Assembly (NCBI RefSeq): GCF_007556815.1
Contig: NZ_CP041745.1
Coordinates: forward strand, 2,147,001 to 2,211,000
Origin: Paraburkholderia megapolitana
Lineage (GTDB): Bacteria; Pseudomonadota; Gammaproteobacteria; Burkholderiales; Burkholderiaceae
Direction of reading: 5' to 3'
DNA length: 64,000 bases
In this document: positions 19,008 through 27,885 of the stretch, piece by piece
How the letters are laid out: each line of letters begins with the position of its first letter
Numbering within the stretch: position 1 is the stretch's first letter
Notes under the pieces: model-generated
The model's input: the letters and a program-made list of their open reading frames with translations, nothing else
Told to the model about the DNA's origin: nothing
Database searches by the model: none
Program-made: the position numbers and the translations under genes

Positions 19008-20200
19008 TGCAGGCCACCACACTGAGAGCTGTTCCAGCCGCCACGCCTATCCGTTCGATCCGTTCACTGCAGATCGGGATGCACTGGTTTCCCGAACGTG
19101 CCGGCGGTCTCGACCGGATGTATTACTCGCTGGTCGGCGCGCTGCCGGGCGCGGGCGTCGCGGTGCGCGGCGTGGTTGCGGGCTCGGCGCGAGTCGCGGC
19201 CGACACGGATGGCGCAATCGAAGGTTTCGGATCGGCTGCGCAGTCGCTGCCGTTGCGTTTGATGGCCGCGCGCCGCGCGCTGCGTCGGCAGGTCGAAGCG
19301 CAGCGTCCCGATGTGATCTCGTCGCACTTTGCGCTGTACACGTTTCCCGGTCTCGATGTGACGCGCGGCATCCCACAGGTTTCGCATTTCCAGGGACCGT
19401 GGGCCGACGAAAGCCACGTGGAGGGTGCCGATTCGCTGGGTCAGCGCGCGAAGCGCTATCTTGAGCAGACCGTGTACGCACGTTCGTCGCGATTGATCGT
19501 GCTGTCCAGCGCGTTCGGCAAGATCCTGACGACACGCTACGGCATTCCACAGGACCGCATTCGCGTAGTGCCCGGTTGCGTGAACGTCGACCAGTTCGAT
19601 CTACCGATGTCGCAAAACGAAGCGCGTCTGAAACTACAACTACCGCTTGGACGACCGATCGTACTGGCGGTGCGACGCCTCGTGCGACGTATGGGGCTGG
19701 AAGATCTGATCGACGCGGTGAAGCTGTTAAAGCGCAGCGAACCGGACGTGCTGTTGCTGATTGCAGGGAAGGGTCGGCTTGAAGGCGAACTGCAGACGCG
19801 TATCGACGAAGCGGGTCTTGGGGAGAACGTGAAGCTGCTCGGCTTCGTGCCCGATCAGCATCTGGCGGCGTTGTACCGCGCGGCAACGATCAGTGTCGTA
19901 CCGACGGTGGCGCTGGAGGGATTCGGGTTGATCACGGTGGAATCGCTGGCATCGGGTACACCGGTACTGGTGACACCGGTCGGTGGCTTGCCCGAAGCGG
20001 TTGCAGGGCTATCGCAGGACCTCGTACTACCGACGACGGGCGCGGACGCGATCGCGGATGGACTCGCACGCGCGCTGAATGGTTCGTTGAAACTGCCGGA
20101 CGAACAGGCGTGCAAAGCCTACGCACGCGCTAATTTCGATAACAGCGTGATTGCCGGCAGAGTGGCCGAGGTTTACGAAGAGGCGATTGCTTTAGGGTAG
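19007..20200 (+). CDS. bceK: GT4 glycosyltransferase
   Basis: A 397-residue GT-B enzyme. The EX7E motif is in ALEGFGLITVESLASGTPV, preceded by ILLAVRRL-like and LLLIAGKGRLEGEL blocks of the donor-binding domain. It is the last gene of the plus-strand bceB-K run and starts within the bceJ stop (TAATG). Downstream are about 380 bases of repeats and hairpins, then gmd on the opposite strand. Sugar specificity is not readable. Confidence 0.82.
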   Translation: MQATTLRAVPAATPIRSIRSLQIGMHWFPERAGGLDRMYYSLVGALPGAGVAVRGVVAGSARVAADTDGAIEGFGSAAQSLPLRLMAARRALRRQVEAQRPDVISSHFALYTFPGLDVTRGIPQVSHFQGPWADESHVEGADSLGQRAKRYLEQTVYARSSRLIVLSSAFGKILTTRYGIPQDRIRVVPGCVNVDQFDLPMSQNEARLKLQLPLGRPIVLAVRRLVRRMGLEDLIDAVKLLKRSEPDVLLLIAGKGRLEGELQTRIDEAGLGENVKLLGFVPDQHLAALYRAATISVVPTVALEGFGLITVESLASGTPVLVTPVGGLPEAVAGLSQDLVLPTTGADAIADGLARALNGSLKLPDEQACKAYARANFDNSVIAGRVAEVYEEAIALG

Positions 20201-20394
20201 AGGTGTACCGCAAGCGTCGAAGTCACCGAACCGCGAGCACGTAGTGCGAGTGGGATGAATGACTGCCTGGTCACTAACGGTTGCGGTGCGAGGGATGATC
20301 TCGTCTCGGACCACTACCGTTTCAGTGCGAGGACGACACTTAGATGCGGGCCACGAAGGTGGCACACGGAAAGGACCAGGTAACGTCTCGAGCG

Positions 20395-20578
20395 GCTTTC
20401 TTTGCTTACTTTCTTTGCCGCGCAAAGAAAGTAAGTGCCGCCCCGCACAGGGGCAACGCCCGCGCCGCGAGGCGCTAATAACGAGCCGCCTGCACAGGCA
20501 AACGAAAACCAGCCGCGAGGCGCCAAGAAAAAGCCGCCTGCCCAGGCAAACAAAACAAGCCTGCTGCAGGCAAAAAAC
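20395..20578. repeat. Hairpin-rich intergenic repeat (Burkholderia-type)
   Basis: A perfect 13-bp inverted repeat, CTTACTTTCTTTG and its complement, lies at 20405-20417 and 20423-20435 around a 5-base loop. After it come near-identical units of 48-base period: GCCGCGAGGCGC at 20464 and 20512, and AGCCGCCTGCMCAGGCAAAC at 20484-20503 and 20532-20551. Each of the latter folds into a small hairpin that, read on the minus strand, is followed by T runs, so the block can terminate the gmd transcript; the large hairpin can end bceK. I recall the large hairpin as common between genes in Burkholderia genomes. The whole gap 20201-20578 has no gene. Confidence 0.75.
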
Positions 20579-21622
20579 CTAAAACGTCTCTGCCACCTGA
20601 TTCCGGGCAACATCCGCAGCAACCATCATCTGACAGAGCTGCTCAAGCGTAGTCTCCGGCACCCAACCCAGTTTCTCCCGCGCCTTATCGGCGCACCCGA
20701 TCAGCAACTCAACCTCAGCAGGCCGATAAAACCGCGGATTCACACGAACCAGCACCTTGCCAGTGGCAACATCAATACCAGTCTCACTCTCCGCCTTCCC
20801 CGACCACTCCAGCTGATAACCCGCCGCAGCAAACGCCATCTGAACAAAATCACGCACAGTCTCCGTACGATTAGTCGCGAGCACATAAGTATCGGGCTCG
20901 TCAGCCTGCAACATCCGCCACATACCATCGACGTATTCCTGCGCAAACCCCCAGTCACGCTTCGCATCCATGTTGCCCAGTTCAAGCACGTCATGCTTGC
21001 CAAGCTTGATCTTGGCGACCGTGTCGGTGATCTTGCGCGTAACGAACTCACGACCACGCAACGGCGACTCATGATTAAACAGAATGCCGCTGGTTGCGAA
21101 AATATCGTACGACTCGCGATAGTTGATCGTCGTCCAGTGCGCAAACAGCTTCGCGACACCATACGGGCTGCGCGGATAAAACGCTGTGTCCTCGCGCTGC
21201 GGTACGGCCTGCACCTTGCCGAACATCTCGGAGGTCGAGGCCTGGTAGTAACGCATCCGCGGGTTGAGGATGCGAATGCCTTCAAGCAGATTCAACGCAC
21301 CGATACCCGTCACTTCCGCGGTCGTCACCGGCTGGTCGAACGACACACCGACAAAGCTCTGTGCCGCAAGGTTGTACAGCTCGTCGGCCTGCGCGTTCTC
21401 GAGCAACCGCAGCGTCGAACCAAGATCGGTCAGATCGTGCTCGACGAGCCGCAGGTTCGGATGGTCGGTCACGCCAAGCTCGTCCATGCGCCAGAAATTG
21501 ACGGAACTGGTGCGACGATAGGTGCCGGTCACCTGATAGCCCTTGCCAAGCAGCAGTTTCGTCAGATATGCGCCGTCCTGGCCGGACACGCCGGTGATGA
21601 TCGCTTTGCGCTGGTTGGTCAT
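20579..21622 (-). CDS. bceN: GDP-mannose 4,6-dehydratase
   Basis: A 347-residue short-chain dehydrogenase of the Gmd family. It has the N-terminal NADP motif [19 protein letters not shown], and the YGVAK form of the YxxxK catalytic motif in [12 protein letters not shown]. It converts GDP-D-mannose to GDP-4-keto-6-deoxymannose, the precursor of GDP-rhamnose in cepacian-type polymers. No separate reductase (Rmd) gene is recognisable in the window. It is the first gene of the bce-II-like part. Confidence 0.92.
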   Translation of the reverse strand: MTNQRKAIITGVSGQDGAYLTKLLLGKGYQVTGTYRRTSSVNFWRMDELGVTDHPNLRLVEHDLTDLGSTLRLLENAQADELYNLAAQSFVGVSFDQPVTTAEVTGIGALNLLEGIRILNPRMRYYQASTSEMFGKVQAVPQREDTAFYPRSPYGVAKLFAHWTTINYRESYDIFATSGILFNHESPLRGREFVTRKITDTVAKIKLGKHDVLELGNMDAKRDWGFAQEYVDGMWRMLQADEPDTYVLATNRTETVRDFVQMAFAAAGYQLEWSGKAESETGIDVATGKVLVRVNPRFYRPAEVELLIGCADKAREKLGWVPETTLEQLCQMMVAADVARNQVAETF

Positions 21623-21692
21623 GAGTTGCCTTCGGTAGTAAATAATCGGAATCTGCGCGCCGTTGCAAACAGCTACGAATAGCTACGCGTTG

Positions 21693-22412
21693 CTACGAGC
21701 TGCCATCAAGCATGCGCGCCACGAGCGGATCGAGCACGCGAAAATCCTGCTGCGCCTTCAGTCGATAAAGCTCCGGCTTCGGGTGCGCGCCGTCGGACAT
21801 CATCGTCTGCCAGGCGGGCAGACCAGTGATATACGCGAACTGGTCGACGAGCGGCACGTGCTGTTCGGCGGCCACGCGTCGCGTCATCGCGACCATCTCC
21901 GCGAGTCGCGCGTTGCGCCGGCTGTCCGGCATCGGGTTCGACGTTTCGAGCACCGGCAACTTGCCTTGCGCACGCGCCGCTTTCACGAGCGCCGTTTCCG
22001 CTTCGTAGAACTGCTCGGGTGTCTGGTTCTGCATCACTTCGTTGATGCCGTAGTTGAACGTCACGATCTGCGCATGCGATGCGGCGATCCGTTCGTTCCA
22101 CTGCAAGCCGGCGCCACGCCCGGTGCCGCTCAGCAATTGCGTAGCCATCGTTCCGCCCACGCCGAGATTCGTCACGCTGACACGCTCGCCGTGCACATCG
22201 TGCAACTGGTCTTGCAGGAACGTGACTGCGTTGTCCGCCTGCGGACCGCAGCCGCCGTTGCGACACGTGATGCCGAGCGTGGTCGAGTCTCCGTAGGCTT
22301 CGATCAGGACCTGTCGTGTGCCGGCCGCGACGCCGTGCAGCGATGCCGTCGCGGCCACTGCAGCGATCGAGATTCGGGCCAGCCACGCGCTAAAACGCGT
22401 GCGGCCGCTCAT
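21693..22412 (-). CDS. Secreted SGNH/GDSL hydrolase
   Basis: 239 residues. The start overlaps the stop of the upstream acyltransferase (ATGA), so the longer frame to 22613 is not used. An N-terminal signal peptide (about residues 1-31) precedes block I GDSTTLG with the catalytic Ser, a Gly-rich GVGGTMATQL block II, block III YGINE and block V DGAHPK (Asp and His). These are the four conserved blocks of SGNH esterases. It probably removes or moves acyl groups on the polymer in the periplasm. Translational coupling to the acyltransferase supports a shared substrate. Confidence 0.8.
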   Translation of the reverse strand: MSGRTRFSAWLARISIAAVAATASLHGVAAGTRQVLIEAYGDSTTLGITCRNGGCGPQADNAVTFLQDQLHDVHGERVSVTNLGVGGTMATQLLSGTGRGAGLQWNERIAASHAQIVTFNYGINEVMQNQTPEQFYEAETALVKAARAQGKLPVLETSNPMPDSRRNARLAEMVAMTRRVAAEQHVPLVDQFAYITGLPAWQTMMSDGAHPKPELYRLKAQQDFRVLDPLVARMLDGSS

Positions 22413-23518
22413 GCGCTGGTCCTCGTGGCATCGGCAGGCGCAGGGCGCACCGTTGCAACAGGTACAACCGGTACAACCGGTACGGCCAACCCGCGTCGAG
22501 CGGCGCCGTGAATCAGCCGCCGCTCGAACGCGAACCAGCTCACGCTCGCATACGCCAGCGTGACGATCAGCGCGAGCGCCGCGGTGACGATACGGCTGTG
22601 ATGCAGCGGCCACAGCGCGTACAGCACGGTCAGGTGAATCAGGTAGATCGTGTAGCTGATGGTGCCGATATACACGAGCACCGGGTTACTCAGCAGGCGT
22701 TTGACGATCCCCTTGCTTTGCAACGCGATGACGACAAGCGACGTGCACAGCACCAGAGAGATGCTGTACAGCGCCGCATTGGACAGCGGCGTATTCGCGG
22801 CACGAAAGCGCGGATAGTGCAGATGCAGCCACGCAAGCACCGCCAGTGCAACGAGCGCGCCAACCACGGCGAGCAGCTTGAACGGTTCGAGCGCATCGCG
22901 ATCGCGCCGCACGGTGACCGCGAGCAAGGCGCCGGCGGCCAGCAGGTCCATGCGGAACGGCGTCAGGTAGTAGATCGGCCAGAACGAATCGAACCAGGGC
23001 GTCGCAATGGCGCGCAATACGGGCACCCCGACTATCAACGCCGCCGCGACCCATGCCAGCGAACGTTGCGGCACGAGCAGGATGACAAACGGCCAGACGA
23101 TGTAGAACTGCTCTTCGACCGCCAGCGACCACAGCACATTGAGGCTGTCATGTCCGCTCTGGTTCAGCGCGTCGCCGATATTGGTCGCGAAGAACGCGTA
23201 CCACTGCCAGTGTTGCGCCCATCCGAGGCCGAACAGCAGCGACGAGACGATCATCAGCAGCACGTAGGGCGGCAGGATGCGGCGTGCACGCCGCGCATAG
23301 AAATAACCGAAGTAGCTCTGCTGACGCGACTTGCGCTCGAGCAGGATGCCGGTGATCAAAAAGCCGCTCAGCACGAAGAACAGATCGACGCCCATCCACA
23401 GCGGCGCCTTGAGCGCATGCTGGGCAAACACCGCGAGCACGGCGATCGCCCGCAAACCGTCGAGCTGCACGATGCGCTGCTGGTGGGAGGGTGGGGCAGG
23501 CAATGCGCTGGCTGTCAT
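22409..23518 (-). CDS. bceO: Acyltransferase 3 family membrane protein (polysaccharide O-acyltransferase)
   Basis: 369 residues from the ATG at 23518; the frame is open to 23686 but the extension reads like non-coding sequence. It starts with QLDGLRAIAVLAVFAQHA, including the conserved active-site His, then GVDLFFVLSGFLITGILLERK and about ten membrane helices, as in the OafA/NodX group. It acetylates or acylates sugar residues of the polymer. Its end is coupled to the SGNH hydrolase. The ribosome site is weak, so the start is moderately sure. Confidence 0.85.
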   Translation of the reverse strand: MTASALPAPPSHQQRIVQLDGLRAIAVLAVFAQHALKAPLWMGVDLFFVLSGFLITGILLERKSRQQSYFGYFYARRARRILPPYVLLMIVSSLLFGLGWAQHWQWYAFFATNIGDALNQSGHDSLNVLWSLAVEEQFYIVWPFVILLVPQRSLAWVAAALIVGVPVLRAIATPWFDSFWPIYYLTPFRMDLLAAGALLAVTVRRDRDALEPFKLLAVVGALVALAVLAWLHLHYPRFRAANTPLSNAALYSISLVLCTSLVVIALQSKGIVKRLLSNPVLVYIGTISYTIYLIHLTVLYALWPLHHSRIVTAALALIVTLAYASVSWFAFERRLIHGAARRGLAVPVVPVVPVATVRPAPADATRTSA

Positions 23519-24029
23519 GAACCGTCCGGAAAGTGCACCGTACCGGCCCGCGGAAAACCCCACATGCGGCGCGTGACGCGCACACGCTGACGCTTTCCGC
23601 GTGGCCACGGAAGTGGAGTCCATTCTAAGGAAAAGAAACTGCAAAAAAACCGGAATGAAACAGTCGAATGCCGCGAATGACATCACACCGTCATCGGGTG
23701 AATGGCCGGATTAACGGCGCAGTGAAGCGGATTGACTTCAGGATATATCTGCAAAAACTGCAAACCCGCTCCGCGCAAGGCGGTAAAAACGATCTGCCAG
23801 GTACGCCGTGTGCACAAATAACACGGTTTGTTTCATTTCGATCTATTTCTTTCTGCTTATCGGGCGGATTCACGGCACGTTTGAATATTTTTGAATTATT
23901 TTAGATTTTCTTTGGAGCGAGACTTGCACGTATCGTCATGTGCAGTCAGGGCAGGTCTGCCCGCTTGTGCCCGGCTTGTGCCCGTTTGCTGTTCCCGTCC
24001 CGTTCGACCTCGCTACAGGAGATCCCCGT
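23519..24029. promoter_or_regulatory. AT-rich divergent region between bceO and the propeller gene
   Basis: About 510 bases between divergent genes, strongly AT-rich at 23815-23925. It contains an inverted repeat CCGTGT-N9-ACACGG at 23806-23826. A reading frame open from GTG 23940 continues into the next gene, but I consider its first 30 codons to be leader. Confidence 0.4.
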
Positions 24030-26267
24030 TTGCTGCGTCCCCGGTTTGCCCGGCTCCTGTGTTCGAGCCTTGTCTTTCTCGTCGCATCGGCGGCCTGTGC
24101 GGAAACCGCGCTGAACGCGCGAACCTCGTGGATCGGCAACACGTTCGGGTTCGGCGACGGCACGTGGACGCAGATCAACATCACGGCGATCGCCGTGGCG
24201 CCCGACGGCAAGGTGTACACGAATGCGCCGTGGGACGAGAGCGGTGCCGAAGCGAGCGTCTATCAGGACGGCAAAATGCTCGGCTTCGCGGGCGGCACGC
24301 ATGGCTGGGGCAACGGCGGCGGCAATGCGGTAGCGATCAACCGGCGCTATGCGTTTGTGGCGATATCGGTGGGCAACGAGAAGGGGCACCTGGTCTCGCC
24401 AGGCATCTGGCCGGAGAAGGGACGTCAGTGGTACGGCATTTCGCGGCGCGAGATCGGCGACACCAAACTCAGCGCGCCGTTTCAACCGGCCGCGAACCCG
24501 CTCGATCTGCGCGCAAAACTCGCTGCCAGTTTCCTGATGATCAACGACGTGCCGACGCCCACACGCGCGGACAGTACGCCGAGCACTGCGAATGACGTCA
24601 CGCCCGTGAGCAGCGACATCGGCGGCCTCGCTGCAAGCGACACGACGTTGTACGTATCGAACACATCGCGTGACCGCATCGAGGTGTGCGACGCGGAATC
24701 GATGCTGAAGAAGGCGGCGTGGACGGTTCACGAACCCGGCCATCTCGCGCTGGCCGCGGACGGTTCGCTGTGGGTGCTGACCGATACGGCGACCGGCAAG
24801 AGTGCGCGCGTCGCGCATTTCAGCGCAAGCGGCGAGCGCCTCGGCGACACGCTGCCACTGCCCACGGACACGGATGCCGCGGACATCGCCGTCGATCCGC
24901 GCGGTCGTGTGCTGATCGCGGACAACGGACCGCGTCAGCAGATCCTGTTTTTCAGCAAGGCGGACGGCGCGGGCGGGCGTTATACGCAATCGGGCACGCT
25001 CGGCGAGCGCGGCGGTATTTTCTCCGGCATCGCGGGCAAGCCGGGACCGCAACGCTTTAACGGCCTGACAGGCGTCGGTGTGGATGCGCGCGGCAATGTG
25101 TATGTGTCGACCAATGGCGTCGGACCGCGCTTCGCATCGATCGGCGCGGGGCTCGGTGCGACGCTCGAAAGCTACGCGCCCGACGGCCAGCGCTTGTGGA
25201 AAGCGGAAGGGCTGTTGTTCGTCGACGGCGCGTGGATGGACCCGTCGCGACCGGACAGCGTCTATACGGGCAACAAGCGTTTCGAGCTGGATCTGTCGAA
25301 GCCGGCCGGCCAGGACTGGCGTTATGCGGGTTTTCTGTCGAACCGCTTCAAGTACCCGCAGGACCCCGTGTTCGATACCGACCGGCCGGGCCTGCCGATC
25401 GCCCGCAAGCTGAAGGGCCACACGTTTCTGTATCTGACCGACATGTATGCGGATCACCTCGTGATCTATCGCTTCGACCCGGCGCACGACGGCGAAGTCG
25501 CCGCGCCGTCGGGCCTGATTGCAGGCCGCCCGCGCGGCGTCGCGCAGATCCCGAACGCGCCGGCCGGCGGCGACTGGATGTGGCGCGATGCGAACGGCGA
25601 CGGCAAGTTCGACAGCAACGAATTCACGCCGAATACCAGTGGTCCGAAACTGGTCGGTGGCTGGGGCTGGTGGGTCGATACGAACGGCGACATCTGGCGC
25701 GCGCGCGACAACAAGGGCGTGTTTCGCTTCCGCTTTGGCGGGCTCGATGGGCGCGGCAATCCCATCTATTCGTACGACAGCATCACGGCCTACCCGGTAC
25801 CGCAACCGTTCACGGAGCTGCGCCGCGCGATCTACGACCCCGCGACCGATTCGCTGTATGTCAGCGGCTATACCGCCGACCTGAAGTTCGATCCCGGCTT
25901 TTGGAAGGAGGTCGGACGCCAGCTGGTGCGTTACGACCACTGGTCGACGGGCAAGCCGGTGCCGCGCTACACGATCACCTTGCCGTGGGACACGAAGGGC
26001 AAACCGATCGTCACCGTGATCGGTTTGACGGTGGAGGGGCAGTACGTATTCGCAGTGGAGCCGGTCGGCGCGGTGCATGTGTACGAGCGCGACTCGGGCA
26101 AGGAAGTCGGCGTGATCCGGCCGGGTCCCGAGGTCGGTCGCGCGTCCGGCTGGGTCGATGTGCCGAACGGCATCAGCGCGTATCGCCGCAGCGACGGCGA
26201 GTACCTGATCTTCGTCGAAGAGGACGCGCGCGGCAAAGTGATGATGTATCGCTGGAAACCGGCTTAA
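24030..26267 (+). CDS. Secreted beta-propeller protein of unknown function in the polysaccharide locus
   Basis: 745 residues if the TTG at 24030 is used; AGGAG at 24017-24021 lies 8 bases upstream and this start gives a clean signal peptide (Arg-rich start, hydrophobic core, ASAACA cleavage). The alternative GTG at 23940 adds 30 Cys/Pro-rich residues. The mature part has repeated NHL/SMP-30-like strands (AIAVAPDGKVYTN, LALAADGSLWVLTD, DIAVDPRGRVLIADNG, GVGVDARGNVYVST). A calcium-loop-like DANGDGKFDSNEF starts at about residue 520. A periplasmic or extracellular role in polymer handling is likely by context only; no catalytic motif is recognised. Confidence 0.65.
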   Translation: MLRPRFARLLCSSLVFLVASAACAETALNARTSWIGNTFGFGDGTWTQINITAIAVAPDGKVYTNAPWDESGAEASVYQDGKMLGFAGGTHGWGNGGGNAVAINRRYAFVAISVGNEKGHLVSPGIWPEKGRQWYGISRREIGDTKLSAPFQPAANPLDLRAKLAASFLMINDVPTPTRADSTPSTANDVTPVSSDIGGLAASDTTLYVSNTSRDRIEVCDAESMLKKAAWTVHEPGHLALAADGSLWVLTDTATGKSARVAHFSASGERLGDTLPLPTDTDAADIAVDPRGRVLIADNGPRQQILFFSKADGAGGRYTQSGTLGERGGIFSGIAGKPGPQRFNGLTGVGVDARGNVYVSTNGVGPRFASIGAGLGATLESYAPDGQRLWKAEGLLFVDGAWMDPSRPDSVYTGNKRFELDLSKPAGQDWRYAGFLSNRFKYPQDPVFDTDRPGLPIARKLKGHTFLYLTDMYADHLVIYRFDPAHDGEVAAPSGLIAGRPRGVAQIPNAPAGGDWMWRDANGDGKFDSNEFTPNTSGPKLVGGWGWWVDTNGDIWRARDNKGVFRFRFGGLDGRGNPIYSYDSITAYPVPQPFTELRRAIYDPATDSLYVSGYTADLKFDPGFWKEVGRQLVRYDHWSTGKPVPRYTITLPWDTKGKPIVTVIGLTVEGQYVFAVEPVGAVHVYERDSGKEVGVIRPGPEVGRASGWVDVPNGISAYRRSDGEYLIFVEEDARGKVMMYRWKPA

Positions 26268-26418
26268 CGCGCATCCGCCTCGTATGCGCTGAGCATGCAT
26301 AAAGCATGCAAGCGCCGATTTATTTTCATTTTCCGCACCGCACAACGAGCGTTTTGACGTGCTTTACTCGATGCGATCGCGCACCTGCAAGCGCGCGTGA
26401 CCGAACCGGAAGGACTCG

Positions 26419-27885
26419 ATGGACAAAGGCATCCTCAAGAACGTAGCGATCAATTTCCTCGGGCTGGTGTTGCCCACGTTCGTCTCGCTCGTCACGGTGC
26501 CGGCCTATATCAAGCTGCTCGGCGTCGAGCGCTATGGCGTGATCAGCCTCGTCTGGACGCTGATCGGCTACTTCGGGATTCTCGATCTCGGCATGAGCAT
26601 GGCCGCGCAGAATCACATCTCGAAGGCGCGCGCGAGCGCGGATACCACCGAAAGCGCACGCGTGTTCTGGAGCGCGACGTGGCTCAACCTCGCGACCGGC
26701 ATCCTCGGCGGCCTGACGATCTACTTCGGCGCGTTCATCTACACCGCCTACTTCACGAAGGTCTCGCCCGAGTTGCAGCATGAGGTCTATATGGCGCTGC
26801 CGTGGCTCGCGGTCGCGATTCCGATAGCGAACGTGTCGTGGGTCTTTGCGGGGGCGATCAACGGTGCGGAGCGCTTCGGGGTCTACAACACGAACCAGAC
26901 GCTCGGCACGTTCCTGTTTCAGTTGCTGCCGCTCGCCGCGGCGTGGCTGATTGCGCCGAAACTGCAATTCGTGCTGGCGGCTGCCGTGTTCGCGCGTCTG
27001 GTTGCCGCGCTACTGATGGGTTATTCCGCGCTGCAGGTGCTCGATATCAAACGCATTCTTGCGCCGCAGTTCGGCGTCGCGAAGGGGCTGTTTAGTTTCG
27101 GCGGCTGGATGCTGATTGCGAGCGTTACCAACATGATCGCCGAATCGCTCGATCGCGTGATGCTCGGCACGTCGCTCGGCGCGCGTTTCGTCACCTACTA
27201 CACGGTGCCGCAGAACCTCGTCACGCGTCTGAACATCGTTCCGACCGCGCTGGCGCGCACGTTGTTTCCGCGTCTTTCCGCTGTCGGTCGCGATCATGCG
27301 GACACGATTACGCGGCAGTCGCTCGAATTCCTCAACGGCGTGTTCACACCGATCGCGCTGGTCGCGATCATCGTGCTCGAACCGTTCCTGCATCTGTGGG
27401 TAGGTAGCGAGATCGCCAATGCAGCCGGCCCGGTAGGCCGCATTCTGATCATCGGTGTGTGGCTCGTCGGCCAGGCCGGTGTGACGCGCATTCTCGTGCA
27501 GTCGCAGGTCAATCCCGCGGTGGCTGCGCGGGTCGGATTGTTCGAGCTGCCGTTCTATGCAGGTGCGTTGTGGATCGGCATCTCGCACTTCGGTTTGACC
27601 GGTGCGGCGGTGATCGTGGCCGCCCGCGCGTTGTTCGATTACGGCGTGCTGCTGTGGCTGTCCGCGATCCGTATGCGTCCGATCGTGCTCGACATGCTCG
27701 CGCATCTCGCGTTCCTGCTCGGCACGCTGTGGCTGTCGACGTTCCTGTCCGGTATCGGTGCCGCGGCCCTCGCCGTGGTGCTGGTGGTCGGCGCGAACGT
27801 GGGCTGGTCGCTCACGATGACGCCTGCTTTGCGCGATCTCGCGCGCTCGCTGCTGGTGCGACTGAACTCGAGGAAAAGCGCATGA
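26419..27885 (+). CDS. bceQ: Polysaccharide repeat-unit flippase (Wzx/MOP superfamily)
   Basis: A 488-residue protein with about 12-14 membrane helices, beginning ILKNVAINFLGLVLPTFVSLVTVP as in MOP-family Wzx transporters. It moves the lipid-linked repeat unit from the cytoplasmic to the periplasmic face. GGAAGGA precedes the ATG. The stop overlaps the start of bceR (ATGA), so the flippase and the transferase are translationally coupled. Confidence 0.88.
   Translation: MDKGILKNVAINFLGLVLPTFVSLVTVPAYIKLLGVERYGVISLVWTLIGYFGILDLGMSMAAQNHISKARASADTTESARVFWSATWLNLATGILGGLTIYFGAFIYTAYFTKVSPELQHEVYMALPWLAVAIPIANVSWVFAGAINGAERFGVYNTNQTLGTFLFQLLPLAAAWLIAPKLQFVLAAAVFARLVAALLMGYSALQVLDIKRILAPQFGVAKGLFSFGGWMLIASVTNMIAESLDRVMLGTSLGARFVTYYTVPQNLVTRLNIVPTALARTLFPRLSAVGRDHADTITRQSLEFLNGVFTPIALVAIIVLEPFLHLWVGSEIANAAGPVGRILIIGVWLVGQAGVTRILVQSQVNPAVAARVGLFELPFYAGALWIGISHFGLTGAAVIVAARALFDYGVLLWLSAIRMRPIVLDMLAHLAFLLGTLWLSTFLSGIGAAALAVVLVVGANVGWSLTMTPALRDLARSLLVRLNSRKSA

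Noticed and set aside
23946..26345. A 799-codon minus-strand open frame opposite the propeller gene
   Set aside because: The Arg/Ala/His-rich translation without motifs is a shadow of the real gene.
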